Shown here: one piece after another, positions 33,601 to 45,400 of the stretch
How the letters are laid out: each line of letters starts with the position of its first letter
How positions within the stretch are numbered: the first letter of the stretch is position 1
DNA from: Luidia sarsii
Lineage: Eukaryota > Echinodermata > Asteroidea > Paxillosida > Luidiidae
Direction: 5' to 3'
Length of the DNA: 64,000 nucleotides
NCBI GenBank assembly: GCA_949987565.1
Contig: OX465102.1
Coordinates: forward strand, 10,236,212 to 10,300,211
Translations under genes and position numbers: made by a program
The notes under the pieces: model-generated
What the model saw: the letters and a program-made list of their open reading frames with translations, nothing else
The model's database searches: none
Told to the model about the DNA's origin: nothing

Positions 33601-36241
33601 TCTACCCATCACCATGAGGCACTGGACGAAATACATGTATAGCAGAGATAGCATGAATCATTTAGACTTCCACAAACCTTGACATTTTAAAAACAGATGT
33701 GGAAAAACCCTAGATGCTCTGTTGCAAACAGACATGCATGTACATGTACCTGTACATGTACAGTACATGTAGAAGCTCTACTTTATTTGACTACATGTAC
33801 TCCTGTGCAGTTTGCACTGTTCACTTTTGTTTGTGAAAGGTCTTAATCAGTGACTTGGTGCTGCATGTGATTATCCACACACACACTCCAACCACCATCA
33901 AAAATTAACATGTAACTCAACTGTCAACAGTGAACACTGAACAGTCAAGCTCAGGCAATTTCTTTATTATCAGGCACGTGTGCTGCGCAATCTATTGCTG
34001 AATACGGGGGTGGGTTAGCATATTAACTGGGTTAAATTACAAGGTCGTGCCCTGAACAAAACTCATCGAACAGTCACATGTTAATGTTGCAAATTAGATG
34101 CAAATAAATTCAACATTGACTTGTAAATTTGCTGAAAACTTTTTTGGGACCCAGGAAGAAATTTCTTGCTGAACCGTTTTTCACGCATGAGCAGCTCTAT
34201 GAAATTTGGCCCAGGTGTGGATTTCACAAAGCATTACGATGCACCGTTACTAAACTTGCGATTGATAACCCATCGTAATTTTCAGAGTTTGTATGGTTTC
34301 TGTTCATCTCTCATCGCCTTGCAATTGATCGTAAGTTACGAAGCATTTCATGAAATTGACCACTGGTGGGGCAAACGTTTGGTGAACTATGGTCCTCATG
34401 AAGTAATTGATGAATGTGTTGTTGTTTTTTGTCTGTGGTCTTGCTTAACAGGAGGCCCCTATGGTGTCTTTGCTGGTCACGATGCCTCCCGTGCCTTAGC
34501 AACATTCTCACTGGACAAGAGCTCTTTCAAAGAGGAGTACGACGACCTCGCCGACCTCGACAAGGAAGCGATGGACGGCGTCCGAGAGTGGGAAATGCAG
34601 TTCATGGGTACGGCCGCTAGTTTCTCTGCTTTTACCTCCCAGCCTCTTTCTGTGACAACCCGAGAGGAGTTGAGTCAAATCCTGCGGACACTTCAATTTA
34701 ATTTTGCAAGATGGATTGGAAAGTTAGGCTGAATTGTTGCAAACTGCTCACTGACTTGAGCCAAACAAACAAAGGAAAAACTGGCTCGGGGGAACTTTTG
34801 AAAAAATCAAACAAAATGGTAAAGAAAACTCATGACTGATTGGAACCCGAGACCTGTGGTTTTGGGTGCCAGCGCTCTACCCATCTGAGCTATCCAGCCC
34901 TTAGATGGTGGCTTTCTGGCTGAATCTGACTTAATCCTTACTTTCTGAGTTGATCAAAATGCAACCATGAAAAACGTAGAGGGCCTGGTGTTTTGATCTG
35001 AGCAGAACCTTTCCAAAAGTCAGAATTATTCTCTCTACTAGGAGAAAGGTTCTGCTAGGATCAGAACGTCTCAATTTGTCTAGATTTTGCTGGAGAGTAA
35101 GGGCAAGCCTTGTGCTTGCATGAAGACATGCAGAACCCCGTTTTACAAGAGAAGATTGGAATGATTCTTGTTAATAAAGACAACCCAGGGACAACACTTA
35201 CACTGCTTTACACTTGATCCCACAAGGAGGATCAGATCCTGTAAGGAGGATCAGATCCGGATCAAAACCGTGTGTAAACGCAATGCAGGATCAGATCCTG
35301 ATCCTGGGATCTGATCCTCCTCTCGGGAAGGATCAGACCCGGTTCAGATCCTGCAATTTGCAAGTGTAAATGCAACGCGGGATCAGATCCGGATCAGATC
35401 CCGGAAGCTCACGTAACCACATAATTATGGTCTGCCCTGACAACGAGAGTACATCAGTACAGTATGAATAGTCAAGTTCCGCGCGTATTGGCTGCCGTTG
35501 TGCTCCAGTGCGCATGATCAGTGAACAGTGCACATAACCTTTGCCCCGAAATTGCAGCACTTCATCAATACCACGTGGGATCAGGATCAAGTGTAAACAT
35601 GGCATGGATCTGATCCTATTCACTGATCACGAGTGCAGGATCTGATCCTCCATTGCGGGATCAAGTGTAAATGCAGTGTTAGAGACTTGCCAATTGGGAA
35701 GAAATTTTAAAAAATGGCAAAGACTACTTTGCGATTTTAACCCGAGACCACTGGTTTTGCGTACCAGTGCTTTAACCATCTGTGCTATCCAGCCCTTAGA
35801 TGGTGGCCTCCTTAAATAGTCACCTTGTCTTTGCCGGAGTGGGGGCCATCAGTCAGAAGCATTCAACCATCAACTGCCGTATATCTCCAGATTAGTTTAT
35901 TAGGAGGCCAACATCTAAGGGCTGGATAGCTCAGATGGTACGCAAAACCAGAGGTCTCGGGTTCAAATTCCTGTCCAGTCAAAGTTTTCTGGGATTGTGA
36001 AGATTGTGTGAAAAAACATTACCCAAGTTGAGGTTGAGTTTTAGTGGCTCAGTGCTGCTACCTGTAAGATAACGAGACCGTGGGAGAATGACGTGTGTGA
36101 ACCTCTCGCCTCCTCTCCCTCCTCTCGCTCCTCCCTGCAGAGAAGTACGACTTTGTCGGCAAACTCCTGAAGCCGGGGGATGAGCCGGCTGACTACTCGG
36201 ACGAGGAGTCGGCTACAGACACCGAGAAGAAGGAGAACTAG
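27632..36241 (+). CDS. PGRMC1: Membrane-associated progesterone receptor component (PGRMC1/2-like)
   Basis: Complete gene in three exons: 27632-27905, 34452-34607 and 36141-36241 (stop TAG), joined in phase 1 both times; 176 aa, slightly shorter than vertebrate PGRMC1/2. Residues 14-33 form one membrane anchor (NLALLSVCGFLLYKIFAG), followed by a basic/proline linker and a cytochrome-b5-like domain from about residue 50 (FNLQDLKEYDGTG, VAVNGKVFDVTRGKRFYGPG, GPYGVFAGHDASRALATF, EYDDLADLD). The tyrosines used by PGRMC1 for haem binding (FYGP..PYGVFAG) and the KY pair in QFMEKYDFVGKLL are kept; the tail has YSDEES, a conserved phosphorylation-type motif. Known family roles are haem binding, P450 support and sterol biology at the ER and other membranes. 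The start was chosen because AAAATGG begins the only frame with the anchor. Paralogue 1 versus 2 cannot be told. Confidence 0.93.
28241..28403. mobile_element. Foldback MITE (GTTACGGCAGTC family), copy 1
   Basis: About 30-bp inverted ends GTTGTTACGGCAGTCATCCG... around a short core that also folds back (GAACCAGACTATC / GATAGTCTGGTTC in the family). It lies in PGRMC intron 1. Copy 2 at 42801-42962 is the same element in opposite orientation. Confidence 0.85.
28488..28647. mobile_element. Foldback MITE, GACAAGTCACCC family
   Basis: GTAACTTGAACCCGACAAGT...and its complement ACTTGTTGCC...GGGTACAAGTTACT enclose two internal AAGGGTGACTTGT arms. It is related to the copy at 11279 but has an additional internal arm. 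Confidence 0.7.
29215..29855 (+). pseudogene. Penelope-like retroelement remnant, GIY-YIG end
   Basis: Broken reading frame that resembles the C-terminus of Penelope-like element proteins: FPFRRDGNLHDLIVRAEVP, a CxxC pair (CTSKCIVCK), then in a second frame HLISCRVCNVQYVGETKNTL (the GIY-YIG core here is VQYVGET), then HRSTIKTGKMDTPVGYHFNL and LSQEKMWMKSLRTIQPHGLN, ending at a TAA at 29853. At least three frameshifts make it inactive. The reverse transcriptase part is missing (5' truncated). About 210 bp downstream lies the dispersed GGTCCTGCTAGGATC motif in the same orientation, which would fit this element's terminal repeat. Confidence 0.75.
30068..30115 (+). repeat. Penelope-terminus / hammerhead-like motif
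   Basis: Contains AGAAAGGTCCTGCTAGGATC then AAAATGTC..AGGCCC. Other copies read GAAACGTCAGGCCC. About 17 copies occur in the window on both strands, always with the same self-complementary GGTCC-TGCTA-GGATC stem. Because this copy follows the Penelope remnant directly, it may mark that element's 3' boundary (inference). Confidence 0.6.
31555..32090. mobile_element. PIF/Harbinger-like MITE, copy 1 (536 bp)
   Basis: Inverted ends AGCCGCATCCGCACTGGACT and AGTCCAGTGCGGACGCGGCT are flanked by TTA on both sides (31552-31554, 32091-32093), the TWA target duplication typical of PIF/Harbinger. The interior has repeated ACCGAG/CTCGGT and GGGTAAAC blocks. It lies in PGRMC intron 1. There is no transposase, so it is non-autonomous. 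Confidence 0.85.
32154..32630. mobile_element. TIR element with GGTCTACGTAGACC repeats
   Basis: Ends GGTCGTTCAGA and, inverted, GGCTACGTTCAGACACCG. The interior contains several perfect GGTCTACGTAGACC palindromes and repeats TGTCTGAACGGTCTA. It shares its ends with the element at 38789. Confidence 0.65.
33362..33492 (+). repeat. tRNA-derived SINE, family A
   Basis: 5' leader GCAAAGATTAGTTGACTATT...AAGGCCACCATCTAAGG, then a tRNA-like head: acceptor GGCTGGA, A box TAGCTCAGATTGTAAGAG, a 7-base anticodon loop, B box GGTTCAAGTCC and the closing acceptor arm. In the best copies the acceptor ends pair fully (GGCTGGA with TCCAGTC). A tail AGTCAAAGTTTTCTTTGCCA follows in other copies. It is a repeat, not a working tRNA gene, because loops and stems vary between copies. 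Confidence 0.85.
34205..34375 (+). repeat. Dispersed repeat (TTACGAYGCAYC family)
   Basis: GTGGATTTCACAAAGCATTACGATGC...CTCATCGCCTTGC...ATGAAATTGACCACTGG. Relatives at 49528-49667 and 51033-51125 have the same order of blocks. The copy runs to within 80 bp of PGRMC exon 2 and keeps an open frame into it, but there is no splice or family evidence that it is translated. Confidence 0.7.
34826..35075 (-). repeat. SINE A copy followed by inverted Penelope-terminus pair
   Basis: 34841-34910 is a reverse SINE tRNA head (GAACCCGAGACC...CTGAGCTATCCAGCC). 34975-35075 has two facing copies of the AAAGGTTCTGCTAGGATC motif around a short centre, a more diverged version of the palindrome at 5281. Confidence 0.75.
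35201..35678. mobile_element. TIR element with GGATCAGATCC repeats (478 bp)
   Basis: Ends CACTGCTTTACACTTGATCC and, inverted, CACTGCATTTACACTTGATC are flanked by TTA on both sides (35198-35200, 35679-35681), again a PIF/Harbinger-type duplication. The interior holds more than ten GGATC(A/C)GATC(C) repeats on both strands. It is in PGRMC intron 2. Confidence 0.85.
35725..35985. repeat. Two SINE A copies, head-to-head
   Basis: Reverse copy 35735-35880 (GTTTTAACCCGAGACCACTGG... with its leader) followed by a forward copy 35903-35985 (GGCTGGATAGCTCAGATGG...CAGAGGTCTCGGGTTC). They share the AGGAGGCCAACATCTAAGG leader. Confidence 0.8.
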
Positions 36242-36361
36242 GCCAGAGGCTGCCGTAAGAACGGGACGGGACAAAAAGAAAATCTATGGAAACAAAGAGC
36301 ATCGCAGCGTGTCACCAAATGTTGCCCTATTTCTGTGGGCAGTCAATTTAGTACTCAATAG

Positions 36362-36762
36362 GGCCGTTCCCACTGTCCAAATAATCGCGATTTTAATCGT
36401 GATTCCAAAAACAGTTTTTTTTTTTCTGGCATTCACACAGGCTAAAACATAGTGTGCTGAATGTGGTTGTGGTCAAATGGTGGGTGTGTCCTTTAGGGTG
36501 GCCCATGCAGGGAGACGTAAACAACCACTCTGTCAGAGTGCAAGCAGTGCATTGTGGGATTAAACAAAAGTATGATTCTGCGGAGTGTTCCCATACACAA
36601 TGCATTGCAGTTAAATCACGATTATTTGGAAGAGTCCGAATCTTGATTCAAATCCCCACTTATAATCGTGTTTATTGTGTCCACGCACAAAAAAGATCCC
36701 CTGGAGTTTGAATCGCGATCCCCCCAAAACGCGATTATTTGGGACAGTGGACACAGCCTTAC
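36362..36762. mobile_element. TIR element with AATCGCGATT ends
   Basis: Left CCGTTCCCACTGTCCAAATA then ATCGCGATT; right CGCGATTATTTGGGACAGTG. Internal block GGTGGCCCATGCAGGGAGAC. A diverged relative in the other orientation lies at about 44296-44575 (TGTCTCCCTGTGTGGGCCAC). Confidence 0.75.
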
Positions 36763-36973
36763 TCTGTTCCACCTCTGACCTCACTGTTTCACCTCTGACC
36801 TCATTCAGTTACCTGGTCACTTTGACTGGGCCAATGTTGGCCCGTTCAAAGTGACCATCAGGACTTGGTTTAAGTATAAACTGAGAGGAAAATGTGACTG
36901 GGCCATTTCCACTGGAGTTTTTGAATGGGGGGGAAAAGTACCGGTAAGCGTCATCTTAGTGAGTTTATCCAGA

Positions 36974-36979
36974 AATAAA
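36974..36979 (+). terminator. Possible polyadenylation signal of PGRMC
   Basis: AATAAA 733 bp after the PGRMC stop codon in the correct orientation. It is a weak call: it is a single hexamer in AT-rich DNA and a MITE lies between it and the stop. Confidence 0.25.
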
Positions 36980-37189
36980 GTCCAGTGGACATGCTGCTTT
37001 AGCCTGTTAAAGCTCAGGGTGACTTTTTGAGCGCAGCAGGTTTACATGCTTATGGAGCTCTGTGAAATTGGCCCAATGGCGGATGTACCTCCAGTGCCCA
37101 TGACCGTCACACGTTTCTTTCTTTTTTTGGTAAGTATAACCATTTTGAAATGGTGACTGGGAAAAACTGACTAGGAATTTTGAAAAAAA

Positions 37190-37255
37190 TTTGATGGACC
37201 GGGATTTGAACCCGCGACCTCTGGTTTTATGTACCAGCGCTCTACCAGTCAAAGT
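37190..37255 (-). repeat. SINE A tRNA head
   Basis: GATTTGAACCCGCGACCTCTGG...GTACCAGCGCTCTACC, the reverse complement of the B-box half and the middle of the SINE head. The A-box end is lost. Confidence 0.75.
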
Positions 37256-38788
37256 ACAGTCAAAATGTTCTTTGCCATTTTGTTCAATTAAAAGAAATTG
37301 ATTTATCGAAATTCACTAAACAATGGGGAACAATAAATACATGTGAAATAAATCAATAAGAGTATACTGTCTGTTGGAGCGAGTCAAACCTGGCACAGTC
37401 TGACGTTTCTGTGGCTTTTGTTGTGCTGTGGCAGGCTGGAAAGAGTCTTTGTTTAAAGCCTGGAGAATAGTGGTGCTTGGATTTGGAGGGCCCGGCTGAC
37501 AGCAACAACAACAGCACTCCAAATTAAGAGGTCCTGGTCCTTCAAAGAGGTTAAAGTTTTCCTCTTTGAAGGAATCCATCGACATGGACTTACATGTACA
37601 TGTTCATGTCTCTAAAACGGAATCCCTAAGACTCTCCGAATTCAGAATTCCCGCCGCAAAGAGATTAAAGATTTCCTCTTTGAAGGGTTTCATCTTCATG
37701 GACTTACTCCTTCTGTCCCACCTATCCTTGACTTTTGGGGCCTGTATAGTGTTGTATGCAACAGAAGAGTGTCATTTGCTTCGGACTCAAAAGTGATACT
37801 ACTTACACACCGCACAGTGGACCATTGTGCACAGTAACATTCAGATTGGTTGCGATTTATTCTCCTCTTTTTTTTTACGTTATCTTTGATTAAGTATTTT
37901 GCAGTATAGTTAGTCACTAGGATGTCGCTCAGTGTTAAACATGAATTGATTTTGCGGAGAGCCGGTGAACATTGGGGTTGGCGGTCGGTCGAATGTATCA
38001 GTTAAACATTCCGGTCAGCTCATCCAGTTCAAAGTCTAGTGCATCCTGGTTTGATTGTATTTGGTTTGGAAATGCAAGGGCTTTTATTCTTGTCTAGTTT
38101 TCGAAGTGTTCAAAATCAAATGTGCCATCGAAGTAAAAACCAAGTCAAAAGTTCAGAATGCCAAGTGAAGTTTTGTGTTTGAAAAATGAATTTGGGAACA
38201 ATTTGTATTCCGCTGTAGAGGAGGGCCAAACAATTTTCAGGAACCAGACCATCCAATTAACTCTTGCTTCCACCATACATATTCATGAATACATGTATAT
38301 GGCATTTACACAGTAGTAGTTTGTGGGAGGGAGGTACAGTAGTTATGAATATGTATGAGATGGTGATGATTGATTGACCATTACGAGGCCCATTGAGAAA
38401 GTGGACGCAAGCACCTGTATGGGCAGGTATATTTGCGTATTCCCGGCATAATTAAGATTGTATGTACAAAACAAATCCCATATTAGTGCTACATTGGAGC
38501 TAATAAATGCGAAAATGACAGTGATGACCGTAGCAGGTATGGTAGAAACATACCTAGTTCACCGCATTCGTCTTAAACAAGAAACCAAACCAGGCTAGAT
38601 GATACTTGTTCTATAGTTGTAAATAAGTGATTCTAATGGTGGGGAGGGGAGGGAGTTATTTTTCTGTGCTCTATTGGAGCAAGCTTGTACAGGGTAGCTT
38701 GCCTTGCTTCAGTTCCATGTACTGTACACTTGCCTTCCTCAGACTCTACAAAAGTCTTAAGAAGACGAACAGACAACATGTACATGTA

Positions 38789-39194
38789 GGCTATGTTCAG
38801 ACAGCGTGTTAGTTTAAAACCAATCGAGTTAAAACGCCTTCTAACCACAGGGGGCAGGTCGTAAATTAAAAACGGTGTGCGTTTATACAGCCTCCTACAG
38901 CGTGCAGTTAAAACCGCTTCGGTTTTATTTTTCGGTTTTAAAAGGTCACACGCTGCCCTACATCCTGTGCAGCCAGGCGGGTCAACATCGCTGCCTAAAA
39001 CCTGATGCTGAAAGGTGATTGTGTCCAAACAGCGTTTTAGTGGCTAAACCAGATCGGTTTTAGCACTAAACCTCTCAAGCAGTTTTAAATTTGGTTTTAA
39101 ATCTAAAACGGTGTTGGATCGTTCAGACACACATTTTAAAATGGTCGTTAAAATGGTCGTTTTAGCAAATTTAAAATGCTGTCTGAACGTACCC
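38789..39194. mobile_element. TIR element, GTTCAGACA ends
   Basis: Left GGCTATGTTCAGACAGCG and, inverted, GGGTACGTTCAGACAGCA. The interior is rich in TTTTAAA and AAACCGATTTTA-type repeats. Related by its ends to the element at 32154. Confidence 0.65.
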
Positions 39195-39199
39195 AAATC

Positions 39200-42100
39200 G
39201 ATATTGGATATTTGATGACTCGAAGGCGCGCGCGGTCCAAGTACATCCGCGTGAATTGAATGCACTGTCAAAAAGCATGTGACTGAAAGACCTCTATGGC
39301 AATGCTTTGTTATGTATTGCATGTACAGTAGTGTCTAAAAAGAAATTCTCTAAGCGGTTTTGTTAACCAAAATACACTCCTTTCTGCCACCCTAATGTTT
39401 TTGTCAAAGCGAAGTGGCACATGAATGACTTGACCAGTGGTACTTGAAGTAGGTATTCTGTTTTTGTTTATTACTGTTCCTTGTATTGTAAGCTTGGCTG
39501 GTATTCATTCCTGTACATTCATGAGAAAAAAAAAAGATTAAAAAATCAACAATGTGGGGTGGCCTAAGCTTCAACAATGGTTTGCCCTAATCGACATGTA
39601 ATGAAACACTACTCTGCTTTGCCCGATTGCCTGCTGAGAAAAAAAACCAGGCAGCTTGGGTGGGATTGGAACCTGTAACTCCTGCTTTCCGCTTTCAAAC
39701 AATTAATGCTTCCATATCACCTTCAAACTAAAGGTTGATGACTGTCATTTTTCTACCGGTCAAAAAAAAAAATTCTTTTCTTTTCTTTTTGCCTTTTCTT
39801 CTTTATTGAATTATACTGGATGTGGGTGATAAAGTGATGTAATTGATGTGTAAATTAATGGCATAGTTTGCCTATTATGGCTAGGATGTCAGAAGGCATT
39901 CCTAGACCTAGCAACTGACCCTGAAATAGATCCAGACATATGTTGTAAGTGGGCTTCCCACGGGATGCCTGACCCCAGATGACAGAATATACAGGTTTAC
40001 TTTGTTCACAATCAACAGTTGCATTTGTATTCGCTGAATTTATTTCTCTATCTTTATTTTTCATTTGGCCTTTGAGAAAGGTCGTGCTAGGATTGAAACA
40101 CCAGACCCCACTATTGTAAAAAAAAATACAAGATTTCCGTTTTGTTTACCATCTTGCATCTTGCTTTTTAACAACAATTCTCGAGAATTAGTGTAAAGGT
40201 GTTTTGATATAAAAGAACATCAGATCAATCCTTTAAGAATGTATAAAAATGTGACTTTTAACAGTAAAGTTGATGTCAGATTACACATTGTGATTACACC
40301 TGTGCTTTAACCATCTGGCCCTTTTTAAGTTCTCAAAACCATTGGATTAAATACTCACATAATTCTACTGTTCTTGCAGATCAGTTGTTTTCATTTCTCA
40401 GTCAATGATTATGAACCAAAAGATAAACCCTTTTTTCTTCCCGAGACAAAATGGGGAAATGTCTGAAAATACTATACGTAAGTAGATATTCAGGTGTTAG
40501 ATGGGGTTGGACGTAGACTTCAAATCAGTGACTGAGCATGAAAATTGCCATTGTTTTGGTCATATAGAAATCTATATGAAATATAGAAATCTACCTGGTG
40601 TTTTTTTGCCACTCGGCTGTTTCTATGGCTTGGTTCTGTGAGCATTTTGTGCTCTTTATCACCGAGTGTAACTTACTAAAACTTGCCAGAGAGAATCTAG
40701 ATGGAATACCATAATCACTTCTTGGTTGTGACTGCCCAAGTGCAAAACAAAAACATACCGATGTATCATTTCATGATGCAGAAGAATAGACCAAAAAGAG
40801 TAAAGCTTAGAACTTTGGCAGGGAGGTATTGTCAGGGCCTCACTTTGTACAGTGCACACTGAGCTGAAGAGAACCAGTGAGAGCTGCAATGAAGAAAAGT
40901 GGAAAGGCATTGTTATGGATACGTGGATGGTGAAAATCAGTGTGTTTTTTTTCCCTTTTTTTAGCTGCTACTTTGCCCTTCCTATCTGCTACCAACAGTG
41001 CCAAGTTGGTTATCTTGTGTAATGGTTGTTTTCAATTGTGTGTGTGTTGTGGTATCTATGCCCATAATGAAAAGGCTACAAACAAATCGTATACAAATTT
41101 CCTCTAAGGTTCTATTGCCATTGAATGAATTGTACGCATGAAAATCCAGTGCCGATGCATAATTATTTGTAGGTAGTGTATCCACTTGCCTTGCTGATTT
41201 ATGTTTGATTAAGAAAACGTGTACATGTAATTTAGTTTTAGAACTAACTATATATATATATATATACCGAGGCCTTTGCTTTGAAGAGATTCTTCCGTCA
41301 TGTTCAAGGTTTTGTTGACCAGGCTGTAACTGATAGGAGGTGAAATCAGTGAAACTGCATTGACTGAGGCCAGGTGTAACTATGGTCCATTTGTAACACC
41401 CGTAAGAACATACTGTCTGTAGTTTGGCCCATTTTTGTTTTCTTCTGATTGTAAAAAAATAATAAAACATTGGAAATCATTGACATTTTACAACTAATGT
41501 GGGTCATTATCATTCAGTAAAGGACATAATTTTGCTATTTGGTTTCCTATTATTATTGAATAAATCTGGACATATTATGAGCATTTCACAAACTGTTATA
41601 CCTCCCCATCCCAACCCAAAGTACCACTCCCCTAACAAATTCCATCCAAGATGGCTCCGCCGAGCTGATTATCATAAAGTGTGGACCCACAACTTTTTTT
41701 GTTTCTATAAGGGGTCTTTGGAGGCTAATTAACTGAACCACTGTAGAATAAGTGAAGCTGAAGACATTTTTGGGGTTCACTCTTCAATTTCCTGTGTAAT
41801 TTGGAACATATCCGGCTTTAAATTTGGCCCTATTTGGCTGGAGAAGTGCAGGAATCCAAAAATCCATGCTGAAATTTGGCTTGGATGGCTACACATTTTG
41901 GGAGCGTTTTTTTCTGGGGGTATTTAGTAAAATATCGAATCGGCTAAGGGCACCGAAATTGGAAAGAATCTGAGAGATGAAGGTCCAAACTACATTTTTT
42001 AAGTATAATATTAATACTAATAGCTACAAGAACTGAGAAACTTTTGACTGTGATTGGCTTTGAAAGTGAGTGTTTTTGTACAGTGTTATTAAAATAATGG

Positions 42101-42422
42101 GAGCTCGATTTAGTGTTGTGCACCCTATAGTCAGGTTCCCCCGATCATTCTACAGTCAAGTTAATAATTATAGTGTGATTAAATATTTTATGCGACCGAC
42201 GTAATGTACATGTACATTCTGACTCCCGAGATGATAAGAACCAGCCTACGGCCATACGGCCTCCGCTGAAGAGTGCGAGAGAGACAGAAATAGAGGGCGC
42301 TATACACGGTGTTGCGTAGACTGCTTGTGCATGTGTAACTGAAGCACGTGAGGTACGCAAGGGCATTTAATTTTCTTTCGCACGACTCAAAACATCAATT
42401 ACTTGGTTGAGAATCAGCGAAG
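39200..42422. other. Intergenic DNA upstream of SDAD1
   Basis: Contains a reverse SINE B fragment (about 39600-39700), a Penelope-terminus repeat (40068-40112), an AT run near 41250 and a short TGTACATG patch at 42205. No TATA box was seen close to the SDAD1 start. The last 150 bp before the ATG are less AT-rich, compatible with a TATA-less housekeeping promoter. Confidence 0.5.
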
Positions 42423-45400
42423 ATGAGTGACAGAAACAGGAACCAACTGCCGAATAATCTGCCGCAGCTGCAGAATCTGATTAAGCGCGACCCACAGTCG
42501 TACGTTGAGGAGGTAGGGTGGTCATCTCTATTTTTGTTGGTAGTGGCGCAAGTCATGTTGTAGATTGCACAGAGTAACTTGGACGCACACCGCCACTTTA
42601 ATTATTCACCCAGAACGAACAAGCGTATTGCCGTATTTTATTAAAATCACTCACCGTGTAAGGGTTTTACTAGTTTAATATTCTCACTGTAAAGGCATGG
42701 AGCTGGTAAAATGGTGGGAAAAAACCCTACATGTATATCCACAAAAGCAAAATGACAATACGTCAACAGTCAATACTTTCGCCTAACGCAGTGGCTATTA
42801 TTGTTACGGCAGTCGTCCGTGTGGTTCCCTCACATGAAAGTATTGGTCAGCATTGCAGGCTGGTAGAACCAGACTATTCATTGATAGTCTGGTTTTAAGA
42901 GCTAAACATGCTGACAAATGTATTTAAGTACGTCAGGGAACCATATGGACGACTGCCGTAAACACAGCCACTGCGTTCGCCTAAAGCTAAAGTAGTCTAA
43001 ACATTTTGGTGGTAAGTGCTATTTTTTGGGGGGTATAAAACTAAAAGTGCTGGGCTTGGAGTTGGACCCTACAGTCACCCGTCCCTCCAAATTTCAGATT
43101 TCGATAAAAAAGGGTCGTTTTTACCACCCTTTTAAGTTTTACGGTGCTCAAGTCAAGGATATAAATAATTGTTTTAAACTAAATTCTTGCTATTTCAGTT
43201 TTATTATGGCAAACACCAATTCATGAAAAAATCATAGAAATGAATAACCTGGATGCACCTTTTTCTCGGAGATTTCTATAGACCTACTATTTATAATTAT
43301 AGTAATACTATTAAGTAATAGCTGAAACCCTGTGCCAAATTAAGTTTTTTTTTTTTTTTTTTCCCTTTTTGCGTCCTCAGTTTCTTCAGCAGCATCGCCA
43401 CTATGAGTCCAACCTGCAGATCTTTCAGCTGAAGCCGACGCAGTATTCCAAGAACCTGGCCGAGCTGGTCATGTTCTTCTGCCAGGTGCGACTCCATGTC
43501 AATTGGAACGTTCACACTGTCAATAAATAAGACCTAAGGCTTTGCATTGCGGGTGGAACAATACAGGAGTGTTTGTGGTGACACCATGTACATGTATGAC
43601 GGCTCTTAACCCTAATGCTTTGCACCTCCTGCACAGGACACACACTGTATACCACAATTTACCACAGTACCCTCAGGGGTGCAGGCTCACATACCACAGG
43701 ATACCACAAAAACCACACTGCGGTATGTCGTGGTGTATGGCCCTTATCCTCCCACCGTGCCCACAGGAAAAAACATGTGTGGTTAATTGTGGTTTCAATG
43801 CCCATTAGGGTTAAATAAGAGGTACATTGTATGGTACTGAAAAGAACCTGAACTCGTGATAATTCTGTACATTCCGGCCAGTATGCTCTGGCCATCATCA
43901 GGAAAATGTTTGAATCGTGTTCAAATAGCCATTCGTTGCACAGTGTGAACGGCCCTGTTGTCTTTTACTCTAACCTTCCATAAAGAGGATCAAAAATTCC
44001 ACCAGACCATAGACCGAGGCCAGCCTACCTTGCGGAGGTCATTTCATTAGACCGGCTTTCAGGAGAATTTTCTTGCACAATGAAGAAAATAAGGCCACTT
44101 TGCCATCAAGAAAGGTCCTGCTAGGATCAAAACATTTGAAAGAGCTGCTTACGGTGACCTTGAGTAGGGCAAACCCTCTTTGAAGGCATAGAACCATGTC
44201 TAGTGGGAGCATACTTGTCAGCGGTGCAGTCAGATTTTCCTTGTCTTGTTCTATCACAGCTGTCCTTTCAATTCTTGCTGCTCGTCACCTACCAGGGCCG
44301 TTTCCCCTACACCAAATAAACACGATTATTTAGATCGCGATTTGATTTTTGCATGTGTGCACACAATAAACGCGATCGTTAGTGGGATTTGAATTACGAT
44401 TCACACTCCACTAAGAGTAAGAGTAATTGTGTTTATTTTTGATGCGCAAGTTTTTTTTATCCTACAATTTACTGCTCACGGCTCACGGTCTGATTGACAG
44501 GAAGTGCCGTGCTTGTTTATAATGTCTCCCTGTGTGGGCCACCCTAAAGGACACGGCCACCATTTGACCACAACTGCTAAACACAATCAGGAACTGGACG
44601 TTTCAAACAGTGTACTCAGAAGTCTCCTGAAGACGAACAGAGTACACTGTTCGAAACGTCGAGTTCCTCCGGTTCTTTTCAGAACCACACATACCGGTAC
44701 TCACACATGAGAATTTTACATGGTGTCGCTGCAAACCTGTTAATCCTGCTATTCTCACCATTCAAACCTTCAAATCTCATTTATAGACCAACAAGCCTCA
44801 TTTTTCTTCTTCTTGACCTTTTCTGGTCCAGCTGTGTAGTCAGTACTCATTTATCATGTGTGTGCCTCTCTCCTGTACGTGTACATGTAGGTCTCGAAGT
44901 GCTATCCCACGGAGCTGGCTGAGTTTCCGCAGCAGCTCATCGATCTCCTGCAGAGGCACAGCACAGTCCTGGAGCCTGACATGAGGATGGTAAAGCCGTG
45001 TCCGCACTGGACTTATTTTTTACCGAGCCCGTGAATAACATTCCAATGGGTAAATCTTCCCGGCGTCCGCACTTGGACTTTTCGACTCGGGTAAACAAAC
45101 CGAGACGATGGGTAAAACTAACTGACTCATGTACATGTGCATGTATTCTAGGTACACAAACATGTTGTTACCCTGCGCCCGCAGGAGTCTTGCATACAGT
45201 AGCGTAACGTGCAGGGCGCCAGATGTGGTTTTTTACTGAGTCGTTTACCGAGACGTCGTGTCCGGATTGGACTTATCGACTCGGTTAAACTGACCTGGTC
45301 AATTTAACCGGGCAGAAGTTGGTCGGTTAAACTACCCATTTGAGTCGGGTAAGTTACCTGGGAGGAAAACTTCCTGGGCTGTCCGCACTGGACTTAAAAT

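Noticed and set aside
34166..34732. 188-aa open frame including PGRMC exon 2
   Set aside because: Only 34452-34607 is coding by family match and splice sites; the upstream part is a dispersed repeat also found at 49528, and the downstream part reads into the intron.
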